Counted from the stretch's first letter, positions 15,213 through 24,217 are shown. The stretch is 64,000 bases of DNA from Kocuria turfanensis (GCF_001580365.1 NZ_CP014480.1:682001-746000); one strand, 5' to 3'. Translations and numbers: made by a program. The notes: a model not told the origin generated them from the sequence alone.

Positions 15213-15253
15213 CAACTGGCATTGCTTCCTATAGCCAGTTGCGGAACACTGGC
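15213..15253. promoter_or_regulatory. Operator between yczE-like and MocR genes
   Basis: CAACTGGC (15213-15220) and GCCAGTTG (15234-15241) are perfect inverted 8-mers 13 bases apart. A third half-site ACTGGC lies at 15248-15253, in direct orientation to the first, and ends 4 bases before the MocR ATG. MocR proteins typically bind combined direct and inverted half-sites, so this is the likely site of control for both divergent genes. Confidence 0.65.
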
Positions 15254-15257
15254 TTTC

Positions 15258-16682
15258 ATGACCCGCAGGATCAGTGCCCGCGCCCTGGCACCGATGCTCC
15301 CGCCCCCGTCCGATCGCGGACCCGCCTACCGCGAGCTGGCGGACCACCTGCGCCTGCTCGTGCTCGACGGGAGAGTGCCGCTGGGCGTCGCGCTGCCCGG
15401 GGAGCGTGAGCTGGCGGCCGCCCTCGGTCTCAGCCGGACCACCGTCACCGGGGCCTACCGGCTGCTGCGGGAGGAGGGCTGCCTCACCGGCCGGCAGGGC
15501 GCGCGCAGCACCACCGCCCTGCCCGGCGGGACCGGGACGAGCACGCCGGGCCCGGAGGCACCGGACGGAGTGCTGGACCTCGCCTACGCCGCGCTGCCGG
15601 CCGCACCGCAGGCGGTGCACGCCGCCTACGCCGCCGCCCTCCAGGACCTGCCGGCCCACCTGCCGAGCCACGGGTACTCCCCTGCCGGGGTGGACGTGCT
15701 GCGCGGGGCCGTCGCCGGGAAGTACACCGCCCGGGGCCTGCCGACCACGCCGGAACAGATCCTCGTCACCTCCGGGGCGCAGCACGCCCTGCACCTGGTG
15801 CTCCGGCTGGTCACCGCGGCGGGCGACCGCGTCGTCGTCGACCACCCCTCCTATCCCCACGCCCTCGACGCCGTGCGGGAGGCGCGCTGCCGTCCTGTGC
15901 CCGTGGCCCTCGGGAGCACGGGGTGGGACGTCGAGGGCTTCCGCGCCGCGCTCCGGCAGGCCGCACCGACCATGGCCTACGTGATCCCGGACTTCCACAA
16001 CCCCACGGGCCGGTGCATGACCGGTGCGGAGCGCGCCGAGATCGTGCGCGCCGCGCGCGAGTCCCGGACCACGCTGGTCGTGGACGAGACGCTCGTGGAC
16101 CTGCACCTCGACGGTCCCTCCGGTCCTCCGACGGGCGCCCACCACCCGGACGTCATCTCGATCGGCTCGACGAGCAAGTCCTACTGGGCGGGGCTGCGCA
16201 TCGGGTGGATCCGTGCGACGCCCGGGACGATCACCCGGCTGGCGGCGGCGCGGCCGAGCGTGGACATGGGCTCGCCCATCGTCGAGCAGCTGGCGACGGC
16301 GGCGCTGCTGCGGGACCCGGACGTGCTCCCGGCCCGCCGGGAGCAGCTGCGCGCCCAGCGGGCGGCGCTGGTCGCACTGCTCGGGGAGCACCTGCCCGGC
16401 TGGCGGTTCGAGGTCCCCCCGGGCGGACTCTCCCTGTGGGCCGAGCTGCCGGAACCGGTCAGCAGCGCGCTGGCCGCGCTCGCGCCGCGCTACGGGCTGC
16501 GCCTGGCGGCCGGGCCCCGCTTCGGCGTCGACGGGGCCTTCGAACGGTTCCTGCGCCTGCCCTTCACCCTCCCCGTCCCGGACCTGGAACGGGCGGTGTC
16601 CGGCCTGGCCCGTGCCGACGCCGCGCTCGGCAGCACGCCGCTCGATGCCGTCAGCCCTACGGCGGCCGCGCAGCTGGCCTGA
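15258..16682 (+). CDS. MocR-type regulator (GntR helix-turn-helix fused to aminotransferase domain)
   Basis: Transcription factor of 474 residues. Residues 22-80 form a GntR winged helix (ALPGERELAAALGLSRTTVTGAYRLLREEG, read in two parts). Residues about 105-460 form a fold-type I aminotransferase domain that binds PLP. The HNPTG motif is at 247-251 and the PLP lysine is Lys307 in SIGSTSKSYWAGLRIGW. The domain is expected to sense PLP or an amino-compound adduct rather than catalyse. ATG 15258 fits this HTH start; the frame is open farther upstream but runs through the operator. Divergent from the YczE-like gene, which it probably controls. Confidence 0.92.
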   Translation: MTRRISARALAPMLPPPSDRGPAYRELADHLRLLVLDGRVPLGVALPGERELAAALGLSRTTVTGAYRLLREEGCLTGRQGARSTTALPGGTGTSTPGPEAPDGVLDLAYAALPAAPQAVHAAYAAALQDLPAHLPSHGYSPAGVDVLRGAVAGKYTARGLPTTPEQILVTSGAQHALHLVLRLVTAAGDRVVVDHPSYPHALDAVREARCRPVPVALGSTGWDVEGFRAALRQAAPTMAYVIPDFHNPTGRCMTGAERAEIVRAARESRTTLVVDETLVDLHLDGPSGPPTGAHHPDVISIGSTSKSYWAGLRIGWIRATPGTITRLAAARPSVDMGSPIVEQLATAALLRDPDVLPARREQLRAQRAALVALLGEHLPGWRFEVPPGGLSLWAELPEPVSSALAALAPRYGLRLAAGPRFGVDGAFERFLRLPFTLPVPDLERAVSGLARADAALGSTPLDAVSPTAAAQLA

Positions 16683-16889
16683 CGCCCGCACCCGCCCGGC
16701 CGTCCCGGACCACCGGGCAGCGCGCGACACCGGGCGTCACATTCGTCGCCGCGGCCCCCGGCCCGGCGCGCCGGACGACGGCAGGCCCCCGCCCGTCGTA
16801 CAACGAGAGCGTGCGCCACGCGCCTCCCCCGACGCCTGCGGCACGCGCCCCCACCCCCGGGGCACCCTCGTCCCGCCCCCAGGAGAACC

Positions 16890-17993
16890 ATGCGCAGCAC
16901 CCCCTCGCCCACCCCGGTCCGGGCGGGAGGCCCGGCCGGCCGCCGCGACGCCGTCCGGCGGTTCCTGGCCACGCCGGTGCACCTGGCCCTGGCCCTCGGA
17001 CTGGTCACCGGGTGCGCCTCGAGCACGGCCTCCACCACCCCGGCGCCCGTTCCGGGCACGGTGTCCACCGTGCCCGCGAGCGCCTCCCCGACCGCGAGCG
17101 CCCCCGCCTCCACCAGCACCTCACCGGCCGCCCCGCCGCCCCTCGGAACGGTCACCACGGTCAGGCCCGCACCGGCGGAGACCCCCGTCCCGGCGGCCGT
17201 TCCGCTCGCGGGCGCCCGGCTGGCCCTGGAGGGTCTGCCGGTCGCCGCGGCCGGGACGATGTCCGACTACGACCGGGAGGCACTGTTCGGCGGCTGGATC
17301 GACGCGGACGGGGACTGCGAGGACACCCGCGCCGAGGTCCTGGCCCGCGACCTGACGGACATCACCTCCGCGGACGGCTGCACGGTGGCCACCGGCACGC
17401 TCGCGGACCCCTACACCGGGTCCACGATCGCCTTCGTCCGCGGGGCGGCGACCTCCGGTGACGTCCAGGTCGACCACGTCGTCTCCCTCGGCAACGCGTG
17501 GATCACGGGGGCGCGCCGCCTGACGCAGGCCGAGCGGGTGGCGCTGGCCAACGACCCGCTGAACCTGCTGGCGGTCGACGGGCCCGCCAACGGGTCGAAG
17601 TCGGACCTGGACGCGTCCGGGTGGCTGCCGCCGAACGAGGCGTTCGCGTGCGGGATGGTGGCCACCCAGATCGCGGTGAAGGCCCGGTACGGACTGTGGG
17701 TCACGGCTCCGGAGAAGCAGGCCATGGCAGAGGTGCTCGCAGGCTGCCCGGCGCAGCAGCTGCCCGGCGGGATCCCGTTCGGTGACATCACCGGGGATGC
17801 CCCGGCCGCGCCCGTGCCCTCCTCGGCCTCGTCGCCGACTCCCGAGGTCCCGGTGCCCGCGGTGCCCACGGACGTCCACTACCAGAACTGCGCGGCCGCC
17901 CGGGAGGCCGGGGCGGCCCCGCTGCGCCGCGGTGAGCCCGGCTACCGGGACGCCATGGACCGCGACGCCGACGGCGTCGCGTGCGAGGGCTGA
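16890..17993 (+). CDS. Lipoprotein nuclease with GmrSD-type HNH and excalibur domains
   Basis: Exported protein of 367 residues. A lipobox LGLVTGC places the lipid-anchored Cys at residue 42. A Thr/Ser/Pro/Ala-rich linker runs to about residue 110. The DUF1524/GmrSD-C-like HNH domain has QVDHVVSLGNAW (H), the Asn of NDPLNLLAVDG and DASGWLPPNEAF. The C-terminal excalibur calcium-binding domain has YQNCAAAREAG, PGYRDAMDRDADGVACEG. The acidic D-x-D-x-D-G loop binds calcium. Secreted surface nucleases of this layout occur in many actinobacteria and are thought to use extracellular DNA. ATG 16890 follows CAGGAGAACC. No operon partner is evident. Confidence 0.9.
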   Translation: MRSTPSPTPVRAGGPAGRRDAVRRFLATPVHLALALGLVTGCASSTASTTPAPVPGTVSTVPASASPTASAPASTSTSPAAPPPLGTVTTVRPAPAETPVPAAVPLAGARLALEGLPVAAAGTMSDYDREALFGGWIDADGDCEDTRAEVLARDLTDITSADGCTVATGTLADPYTGSTIAFVRGAATSGDVQVDHVVSLGNAWITGARRLTQAERVALANDPLNLLAVDGPANGSKSDLDASGWLPPNEAFACGMVATQIAVKARYGLWVTAPEKQAMAEVLAGCPAQQLPGGIPFGDITGDAPAAPVPSSASSPTPEVPVPAVPTDVHYQNCAAAREAGAAPLRRGEPGYRDAMDRDADGVACEG

Positions 17994-18032
17994 GCCGCGC
18001 GACCCCGTTGCCGGGGCCGGGCCCGCAGCGGG

Positions 18033-18227
18033 TCATCCGGTGCCGGCCCACCGGGACCGCAGCGCGCGCGGGCGGGGCAGCGCGCTCCAGACGGAGCCGA
18101 GGGCCATGCCCACGAGCCACAGGCATGGGAACCACCACTGCCACCCACCCAGGTGCAGGAAGAACCCCACGACGAGGACGATCGTCAGCAGCAGGTTCAT
18201 GAACAGCAGCGTCATCTGGTTCGGCAT
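18033..18227 (-). CDS. Small two-helix membrane protein
   Basis: Protein of 64 residues, MPNQMTLLFMNLLLTIVLVV then GGWQWWFPCLWLVGMALGSVW, a pair of membrane helices joined by a short loop and ending in a basic tail. GAGGGGGACC lies at ribosome-site distance before ATG 18227. I do not recognise the family. It is convergent with the GmrSD-type gene (39-base gap). Confidence 0.65.
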   Translation of the reverse strand: MPNQMTLLFMNLLLTIVLVVGFFLHLGGWQWWFPCLWLVGMALGSVWSALPRPRALRSRWAGTG

Positions 18228-18430
18228 GGCGGTCCCCCTCCGCTCGGCGTCGTGCCTCCGGCATCGTGGCACGGCCCGGCCCGGCCCGTCTGACCCCTCT
18301 TCCGGGGGCAGGCCGGGTGACCGAGCCGGAAGGGCGGGGCGGGGCAGGCCGGACAGGCGGGGGCGGACAGGCCGCGGGGCGGACCGGACACACAGGAGGT
18401 GCCGGATGTGCTGGACGTGCCGGTCGAGCA

Positions 18431-18502
18431 GGACGGGCACGACACGCCGGACGGTCACGACACGCTGGACGGGCACGACACGCTCGAGGGTCATGACACG
18501 CC
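18431..18502. repeat. 18-bp tandem repeat, four copies
   Basis: Units start at 18431, 18449, 18467 and 18485, with the pattern GGACGGGCACGACACGCT. The period is a multiple of three, so plus-strand frames stay open. It lies within the 320-base stretch 18228-18547 between the small membrane protein and the glycosyltransferase 3' end. I see no confident gene there. Confidence 0.85.
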
Positions 18503-18547
18503 TGAGGAGCAGCACCGGCCGGACAGCCGGGGCCGGCCGGCCCCGGC

Positions 18548-19741
18548 TCAGAGGCCGGTGAGGACGTCCAGCGCGGTCCGCAGCCCCCGCTCCTGCCGCA
18601 CGGCACGCCCCAGCCGCTCGGCACGCTCGCCCCGGTCCAGGGCCTCCCCCAGTGCCGGGACCAGCGTCTCCGCCGTCAGCCGCCGGTGGGGCACGGGGGC
18701 CGACGCGATCCCCAGGCGGTGGAGCTGCCCGGCCCAGAACGGCTGGTCGGCGAGGAAGGGCACGACCACGGAGGGCACGCCCGCGCGGGCGACGGTGTGC
18801 ACCGTCCCGGCCCCGCCGTGGTGGACCGCCGCGGCGGCTCCCCGGAGCACGGCGCCCAGCGGTGCCGACGGCACGACCAGCACGTCCTCGCCGCGGTGGT
18901 CCTCCGGCAGGACCAGGCCGCCCCATCCGCTGAGCAGCAGGGTCCGCAGGCCGTGGGCGCGCGCCCCGGCCACGACCGCCCGGGCCCGGGCCTGCGCGTC
19001 GCCCGCCCTCATGGACCCGAAGGTCGCCACCAGGTACGGTCCGCCGCGCACGAACCGGTCCACCACCGGCTCCGCCGCGGGCTCCAGCGCCTCGTCGTGC
19101 CAGGCTCCGGTCAGGTGGACCGCGGGCGGCCAGTCGGCGGGCCGCGGCAGCAGGTGCGGGCTGGCCCCGATCAGCGTGGCCCGGGAGGACGAGCGCGGCG
19201 AGGGCGCCCGGCCGCCGGGCAGTGCCGCACAGGCACGCTCGACGTCGGCGCGGAACAGACGCGCGGCGCCGCGCGGCACCGCGTAGGTGGCACGGTTGAA
19301 CCGCCCGAGGTCCGCGCTGACCGTGGGCCCGCCCGGGGCGGAGAACTCGCGGGTGGGCGTGGCCACGGGCACGAACTCGGTCAGCACCCGCGGGACGCCC
19401 AGGGCGTCGGCCACCGCGGGGGCGGTGAGGATCAGCGGGTGGTGCACGACCAGGTCGGGCCCGAAGGCCAGCGTCTCCCGCACCGCGGCCGAGAGCATCC
19501 GCCGCATGCCGGGCCGGACCTCGGCGCGGTAGTGGCGCAGCGCCGTGCGCGGGGTGAGCCCGTCGGTGCGCAGCAGGCGGTGGAAGTCCACCCCGAGGCG
19601 CACGGTGTCGAGCCCGGACAGGTCGGCGCCGGAGCGGTCCGGGACACCCAGCCGGACCTCGTGCCCCCGGGCGGCGGCGTAGCGGGCCAGGGCGGCGAAG
19701 GGCTCGACGTCGCCGCGGGTTCCGGAGGTCAGGAGCATCAT
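18548..19741 (-). CDS. GT1-family (MGT/UGT-like) glycosyltransferase
   Basis: Glycosyltransferase of 397 residues with the two-domain GT-B fold. It begins MMLLTSGTRGDVEPFAALARY, the sterol/macrolide glycosyltransferase N-terminal signature. The C-terminal sugar-nucleotide site shows VVPSAPLGAVLRGAAAAVHHGGAGT, then ARAGVPSVVVPFLADQPFWAGQL. The HHGGAGT block is the UDP-sugar donor motif shared with CrtX-type carotenoid glucosyltransferases. It is divergent from a C50-carotenoid-like pair, so it may glycosylate that carotenoid, but it could equally act on a sterol-like or macrolide-type acceptor. The start is one of two adjacent ATGs at 19741/19738, without a strong ribosome site. Confidence 0.82.
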   Translation of the reverse strand: MMLLTSGTRGDVEPFAALARYAAARGHEVRLGVPDRSGADLSGLDTVRLGVDFHRLLRTDGLTPRTALRHYRAEVRPGMRRMLSAAVRETLAFGPDLVVHHPLILTAPAVADALGVPRVLTEFVPVATPTREFSAPGGPTVSADLGRFNRATYAVPRGAARLFRADVERACAALPGGRAPSPRSSSRATLIGASPHLLPRPADWPPAVHLTGAWHDEALEPAAEPVVDRFVRGGPYLVATFGSMRAGDAQARARAVVAGARAHGLRTLLLSGWGGLVLPEDHRGEDVLVVPSAPLGAVLRGAAAAVHHGGAGTVHTVARAGVPSVVVPFLADQPFWAGQLHRLGIASAPVPHRRLTAETLVPALGEALDRGERAERLGRAVRQERGLRTALDVLTGL

Positions 19742-19865
19742 GCGCACGACCACCAGTCTGCCCGGCCGCGCGGCGGAGCACGAACCGCCGGGGGCCCCGC
19801 CCGAGCCGTCCTCCGGGCCGGGCCCGCCGTCCGCCCGCGCAGGGTCCCCGGTTCCCGCGGCCCCG

Positions 19866-19896
19866 TAGAGTGGAGGACACCCGGGCTTCCCGGGTG
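19866..19896 (+). promoter_or_regulatory. Candidate promoter and 5'-end hairpin of the carotenoid pair
   Basis: TAGAGT at 19866-19871 fits TANNNT. A perfect 8-bp hairpin CACCCGGG-CTT-CCCGGGTG (19878-19896) begins about where transcription would start, so it would cap the mRNA 5' end. GAGGAGGAC then precedes the GTG start at 19923. Confidence 0.45.
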
Positions 19897-19922
19897 CCCG
19901 TCGTCCGAGGAGGACCCCCACC

Positions 19923-20789
19923 GTGCCAGCAGCAGGCCCCGCCCCCGCCCTCCGGCGGATGGTCCACATCTCGCGGCCGGTGCTCTGGATCAACACGCTG
20001 GGCCCGGGGGTGCTGGGCATGTGGCTCACCGGCTCGCTGCTGCGGTGGGAGGCGGTGCCGCTGCTGCTGTGGCTGACCCTGCCGTTCAATCTGCTGATCT
20101 ACGGCGTCAACGACATCTTCGACCAGGACACCGACGCCCTGAACCCGCGCAAGGGGTCGCTGGAGGGCGCGCGGATCAGGTCCTCCGAGGTGCGCACGAT
20201 CTGGGCGTCGGTGCTGGCGACCAACCTGCCGTTCGTCCTCTGGTTCGCCCTCGCCCTCCCCCCGGCGGCCCTGGGCTGGATCGCGCTGTACGTGCTGGTG
20301 TTCGTGTTCTACTCGGCCCCGCCGCTGCGCTTCAAGGCGCGGCCCTTCCTCGACTCCCTGAGCAACGCCGCCTACGCCTTCCCCCTGGTCATCCTGGCCT
20401 ACGCGCTCGGGGACACCCCCGTGTGGCCGGCGGCGCTGGGCCTGATGGCCTGGAGCGTGGCCAAGCACGCGTTCGACGCCGTCCAGGACATCGAGGAGGA
20501 CCGCGCGGTGGGCATCACCACGACGGCGGTCCGGCTCGGCGCGCGCGGCACCGGCTGGTGGAGCGGCGCGTGGTGGGCCGTGTCCGTGCTGGGCTTCGCG
20601 CTCGTCAGCGTTCCGGTGGCGGTGGTCAACGCTCTCATCGCCGGGTGGCTCGTGCTCTCGCTGCTGCGGGCCCCGTCCCCGGCCACCGGCCACCGGCTCT
20701 ACCGGCACTCCATCGCGTTCCCCTACGTCGCCGGCACCGTGGCCGGGGTGCAGCTGGCGGGCGCGCTGATCCTGGGACGGTACCCGTGA
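19923..20789 (+). CDS. UbiA-superfamily prenyltransferase, probable lycopene elongase (C50 carotenoid)
   Basis: Membrane prenyltransferase of 288 residues with about eight helices. The first Asp-rich motif reads YGVNDIFDQDTDALNPRKG, where N-D-x-F-D-x-D-T-D-x-x-N-P-R-K-G is characteristic of lycopene elongases (CrtEb/LyeJ-like) making C50 carotenoids. The second is DAVQDIEEDRAVGITTTAVRLG. It would add dimethylallyl units to lycopene in the membrane. GTG 19923 is the start, GAGGAGGAC upstream. The next gene overlaps it by four bases (GTGA) and encodes a CrtI/CrtD-type oxidoreductase, which supports a carotenoid role; crtE, crtB and crtI are not in the window. Other UbiA functions remain possible. 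Confidence 0.85.
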   Translation: MPAAGPAPALRRMVHISRPVLWINTLGPGVLGMWLTGSLLRWEAVPLLLWLTLPFNLLIYGVNDIFDQDTDALNPRKGSLEGARIRSSEVRTIWASVLATNLPFVLWFALALPPAALGWIALYVLVFVFYSAPPLRFKARPFLDSLSNAAYAFPLVILAYALGDTPVWPAALGLMAWSVAKHAFDAVQDIEEDRAVGITTTAVRLGARGTGWWSGAWWAVSVLGFALVSVPVAVVNALIAGWLVLSLLRAPSPATGHRLYRHSIAFPYVAGTVAGVQLAGALILGRYP

Positions 20790-22231
20790 GCCGCGTCGTC
20801 GTGGTCGGCGGCGGCATCGGCGGGCTGACCGCCGCCGCCCTGCTGGGCCACGCCGGCCACCGGGTCACCGTGCTGGAGGCCGCCGACCACGTCGGCGGCA
20901 AGAGCCGGCGCATCGAACAGACCGGGCAGCGGATGGACACCGGCCCCTCGCTGGTCACGTTCCCGGGGGTGTGGCGGGAGCTCCTCGAGCGCCTGGACAC
21001 GCTGCGCGGCGCGGGCACCGGTGCCCGCGCCGGGGAACCCGACGCCGCGGCGGTGGCCCGGCTGGAGCTGGAGCGGCTGCCCGACGTCGGGACGTACTAC
21101 TACCGCGGCACCCGCAGCGAGCTGCCCGTGCCGCCGGGCCACCCCTGGCACGCGGCCTGGGCGCGATTCGAGGCCGAGCACGGCGGTCTCGGCCCGGACG
21201 TCACCCGGCTGCTCACCACCGCTCCCCTGGACCGCAGCTCCTACCCCGCGCTGGCCGCGCTCGGACGGCTTTACGGTCCACGCCTGACCACCCGCAGCTA
21301 CCTCGACGGCCTCGACTGGATGCCGGAGGGCCTGCGCGAGGTGATCGCCATCCACACCCTCAACGCCGGCGTCAGCCCCTCGCGCACCCCGGCCCTCTAC
21401 GCGAGCATGCCCGCGGTGATGGCCCGGGACGGGGTGTGGATCCCCCGCGGCGGGGTGTACGAGCTGGTCGAGGCCCTGGACCGGCTGGCCCGGCGGGCCG
21501 GCGTGGAGATCCGCACCGGGGAGCCGGTCACCGCCGTCGCGCGACGGCGGGTCGAGACCGCCCGCGGCACCTACCGGGCCGACGCCGTGGTCAGCGGGGT
21601 CGACGCCCACCGGCTGGGCGGTCTCCTCGCCGGGCGCGCCCCCCGGCGGCCGCGCCGGCTCAGCTGCTCGGCGATCGCGATCTACGCCGTCCTCGACGCC
21701 GCGCTCCCCGAGGGCACGCCCCGGCACGGCGTCATCCTGCCGGACCGCCCGGCGGAGCTCTACGCCAGCCTGGAGGCCGGGGAGGAGCCCGTCCAGACCA
21801 TGGCCTTCGCGAACTACTACCCGGCCCACGGCGTCTACCCGAACAGCTCCCCCACCCTGGCCCTGCTCCTGACCGCCCCCGCCAACGGGAGGTCCTACAC
21901 CCTCGACGACCCGTTCGTGGCCCGCGAGCTCGACCGCGCGAGCCAGGTGCTGGGGCTGCGGGCCCCGCTCCGGGAGCGCTTCCGCCGCACGGAGATCCTC
22001 GACCCCGCGTTCTTCGCGGTCCACGGCTCGGCACAGGGGGCGCTCTACGGCGCGGTCCGTCCGGCGTGGCTGAGCGGGCCCCTGCACACCCCGTCCCACC
22101 GGAGCCTGCTGCGACCGTGGCTGTGGCGGGTAGGCGCCTCCGTCCATCCGGGCGGCGGGCTGCCCGCCGTCCTGGGCGGGGCGATGATCTCGACGGAGAA
22201 GCTGCTGCAGCACCTGGGGCCGACGGCCTGA
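20786..22231 (+). CDS. CrtI/CrtD-type FAD-dependent carotenoid oxidoreductase
   Basis: FAD flavoprotein of 481 residues in the phytoene desaturase family. The dinucleotide motif VVVVGGGIGGLTAAALLGHAG is at residues about 4-24, then VLEAADHVGGKSRR and MDTGPSLVTFPGVW. RGGVYELVEALDRLARRAGVE marks the middle region and a family-like C-terminus HPGGGLPAVLGGAMIS marks the end. Sequence and size suit the CrtD-like desaturases (3,4-desaturation or rearrangement of C50 chains) rather than the first phytoene step, but this cannot be settled from sequence. GTG 20786 overlaps the UbiA stop, so the two are coupled. Confidence 0.85.
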   Translation: MSRVVVVGGGIGGLTAAALLGHAGHRVTVLEAADHVGGKSRRIEQTGQRMDTGPSLVTFPGVWRELLERLDTLRGAGTGARAGEPDAAAVARLELERLPDVGTYYYRGTRSELPVPPGHPWHAAWARFEAEHGGLGPDVTRLLTTAPLDRSSYPALAALGRLYGPRLTTRSYLDGLDWMPEGLREVIAIHTLNAGVSPSRTPALYASMPAVMARDGVWIPRGGVYELVEALDRLARRAGVEIRTGEPVTAVARRRVETARGTYRADAVVSGVDAHRLGGLLAGRAPRRPRRLSCSAIAIYAVLDAALPEGTPRHGVILPDRPAELYASLEAGEEPVQTMAFANYYPAHGVYPNSSPTLALLLTAPANGRSYTLDDPFVARELDRASQVLGLRAPLRERFRRTEILDPAFFAVHGSAQGALYGAVRPAWLSGPLHTPSHRSLLRPWLWRVGASVHPGGGLPAVLGGAMISTEKLLQHLGPTA

Positions 22232-22263
22232 GCGGGGCGCCCCGCGACGACGCGCGCTCGGAC

Positions 22264-22430
22264 CGGGGTCCGGCGGCCGGGCCTCAGGTCCCGCAGAACG
22301 TGCCGGGAACCGGCGGCCGGGCCTCAGGTCCCGCAGAACGTGCCGGGGACCGGCGGCCGGGCCTCAGGTCCCGCAGAACGTGCCGGGGTCCGGCGGCCGG
22401 GCCTCAGGTCCCGCAGAACGTGGTGTACGG
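22264..22430. repeat. 40-bp tandem repeat copying the 3' end of selO
   Basis: Units beginning CGGCGGCCGGGCCTCAGG start at 22271, 22311, 22351 and 22391. Read on the minus strand, each contains ACGTTCTGCGGGACCTGA, the codons for Thr-Phe-Cys-Gly-Thr and the selO stop. The 22391 unit is the real gene end; the other three lie beyond the stop and are untranslated. A 14-base palindrome GCGGGGCGCCCCGC (22232-22245) precedes the array. Confidence 0.9.
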
Positions 22431-23867
22431 CCCGAAGTCCTCCGCCGCCGGGGCGGCGTAGCGCTCCAGGCCGGCACGCTCGTCGTACGGGGCGGTCACC
22501 GCTTCCAGGAGCCGTCCCAGCGGGTCGAGGTCGCCGTCCCCGGCCGCTGCGAGCGCCTCCTCGACGAGGTGGTTGCGCGGGATGTAGACCGGGTTGGTCC
22601 GGTCCATGATCTCGGGATCCGGGCCCTGGGCCCGCCAGCGCTCGGCCCAGCGGTCGAAGGCCTGCAGGTCGAGCACCAGGTCCCGGGCGGGCCGGGCGTC
22701 GCCGCGGGCGGCCGCACCGAGGTTGCGGAAGAAGGACGTGTGGTCCACGTGGTTGGCCTGGAGCAGGGCGAACAGGTCGTCGGTCAGCGCGGAGACGACG
22801 TCGTCCCCGAGCTCCCGGGGAAGACCGAGCTTGGCGCGCAGGCCGGCCGTCCAGGCGGCGCTGTACTGCCCGGCGAACCCGCCGAGCGACTTCTCCGCCA
22901 GGCCCACCGCACGGTCCTGGTCCTCGTCGAAGAGGGGCAGCATGGCCTCGGCGAGCCGGGCCAGGTTCCACTCCGCCGCGACCGGCTGGTTGCGGTAGGC
23001 GTAGCGCCCGCGCTCGTCGATCGAGCTGTAGACCGTGGCCGGGTCGAAGGCGTCCATGAACGCGCACGGCCCGTAGTCGATGGTCTCGCCCGAGATGGTC
23101 ATGTTGTCGGTGTTCATGACCCCGTGGACGAAGCCCACCAGCATCCACTGGGCGACCAGGGTCGCCTGGGCGGCCACGACGGCCTCGAACAGGGCCAGAT
23201 GCGGGTGCTCGGCCGATGCGGCGTCGGGATAGTGCCGGTCGACGGCGTGGTCGGCCAGGCGGCGCAGGAGCCCGAGGTCGCCGGTGGCCCGGGCGTACTG
23301 GAAGCTGCCGACCCGCAGGTGGCTGCCGGCCACCCGGGCCAGCACGGCGCCCGGCAGCAGGCGCTCGCGGCGCACCCGGCGTCCTGTCGCCACGACGGCG
23401 AGGGCACGTGTCGTGGGGATGCCCAGGGCGTGCATGGCCTCGCTGACGACGTACTCGCGCAGCATCGGGCCGAGCGCGGCGAGGCCGTCGCCGCCGCGCG
23501 CGAACGGCGTGCGGCCGGAGCCCTTCAGGTGGAGGTCGCGCAGGCGGCCCCCGGCGTCGGCGATCTCGCCCAGCAGCAGGGCGCGGCCGTCGCCCAGGCG
23601 CGGGTTGAAGGAGCCGAACTGGTGCCCGGAGTAGGCCTGCGCCACCGGGGTGGCGCCGCCGGGAACGGCGTTGCCGACCAGCAGCCGCACGCCGGCCGGG
23701 CTCTCCAGCGCGGCGGGATCGAAGCCGAGCTCGACGGCGAGGGGTTCGTTGAGCACGAGCAGCTGGGGTTCGGGCACCTCCTCGGCACGCCAGGGCACGG
23801 CCAGCTCGCCGAGCTCACGGGCGAAGCGCCCCTCGAAGGTGACGGTCGACAGCGGTGTTATAGTCAC
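22404..23867 (-). CDS. selO: SelO-type pseudokinase AMPylase
   Basis: Protein of about 487 residues of the SelO (YdiU) family, an atypical kinase fold that transfers AMP to protein Ser/Thr/Tyr, thought to act in redox homeostasis. Family features are [23 protein letters not shown] (glycine-rich region), [47 protein letters not shown] (read in two parts) and the tail [15 protein letters not shown], ending CGT. The third-last Cys matches the Sec/Cys position of the family. I chose GTG 23867; the frame opens at 24020, but the extra 51 residues are unlike the family. Its 3' end is tandemly duplicated. Confidence 0.92.
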   Translation of the reverse strand: MTITPLSTVTFEGRFARELGELAVPWRAEEVPEPQLLVLNEPLAVELGFDPAALESPAGVRLLVGNAVPGGATPVAQAYSGHQFGSFNPRLGDGRALLLGEIADAGGRLRDLHLKGSGRTPFARGGDGLAALGPMLREYVVSEAMHALGIPTTRALAVVATGRRVRRERLLPGAVLARVAGSHLRVGSFQYARATGDLGLLRRLADHAVDRHYPDAASAEHPHLALFEAVVAAQATLVAQWMLVGFVHGVMNTDNMTISGETIDYGPCAFMDAFDPATVYSSIDERGRYAYRNQPVAAEWNLARLAEAMLPLFDEDQDRAVGLAEKSLGGFAGQYSAAWTAGLRAKLGLPRELGDDVVSALTDDLFALLQANHVDHTSFFRNLGAAARGDARPARDLVLDLQAFDRWAERWRAQGPDPEIMDRTNPVYIPRNHLVEEALAAAGDGDLDPLGRLLEAVTAPYDERAGLERYAAPAAEDFGPYTTFCGT

Positions 23868-24086
23868 CTTGTCAACGATACAGGGACCGGCGGACAGCGG
23901 GACCCGCGGCCCTGCCCGCGGTCGCACGGGACGGTCGCGCAGGACGGTCACCCGGGCAGTGGCCTCGGGGCCCCCCGGCCCCGACGCCACCTCCGGCCCG
24001 AGCAGGTCGCCCTGGAGCACGCCGCCCCCGAGGCCCCCCCGGCCTCCGGCGATGTCCAGGCCCGCGATCCGAGCCGCATCCCACCA

Positions 24087-24098
24087 TACTGGTCAGTA
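24087..24098. promoter_or_regulatory. Short inverted repeat upstream of selO, weak operator candidate
   Basis: TACTG-GT-CAGTA in the 350-base stretch 23868-24217 between selO and the hydrolase gene. TATGGT on the minus strand partly overlaps it and could be a -10 box for a longer selO leader. Nothing else is recognisable in this gap. Confidence 0.25.
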
Positions 24099-24217
24099 CC
24101 CTTAGTTGCATCTTCGACGCGGAGGCGGAATCGTGATAGTGACGCGACCACGAACCGCACGTCGGGGGGCGCCTCCGCGACGGAGGGCCACGCCGCGCCG
24201 GCCCACGGGCGGGACGG

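Noticed and set aside
24087..24098. TACTG-GT-CAGTA as a firm operator for selO
   Set aside because: Arms of five bases occur easily by chance; kept only as a low-confidence site.
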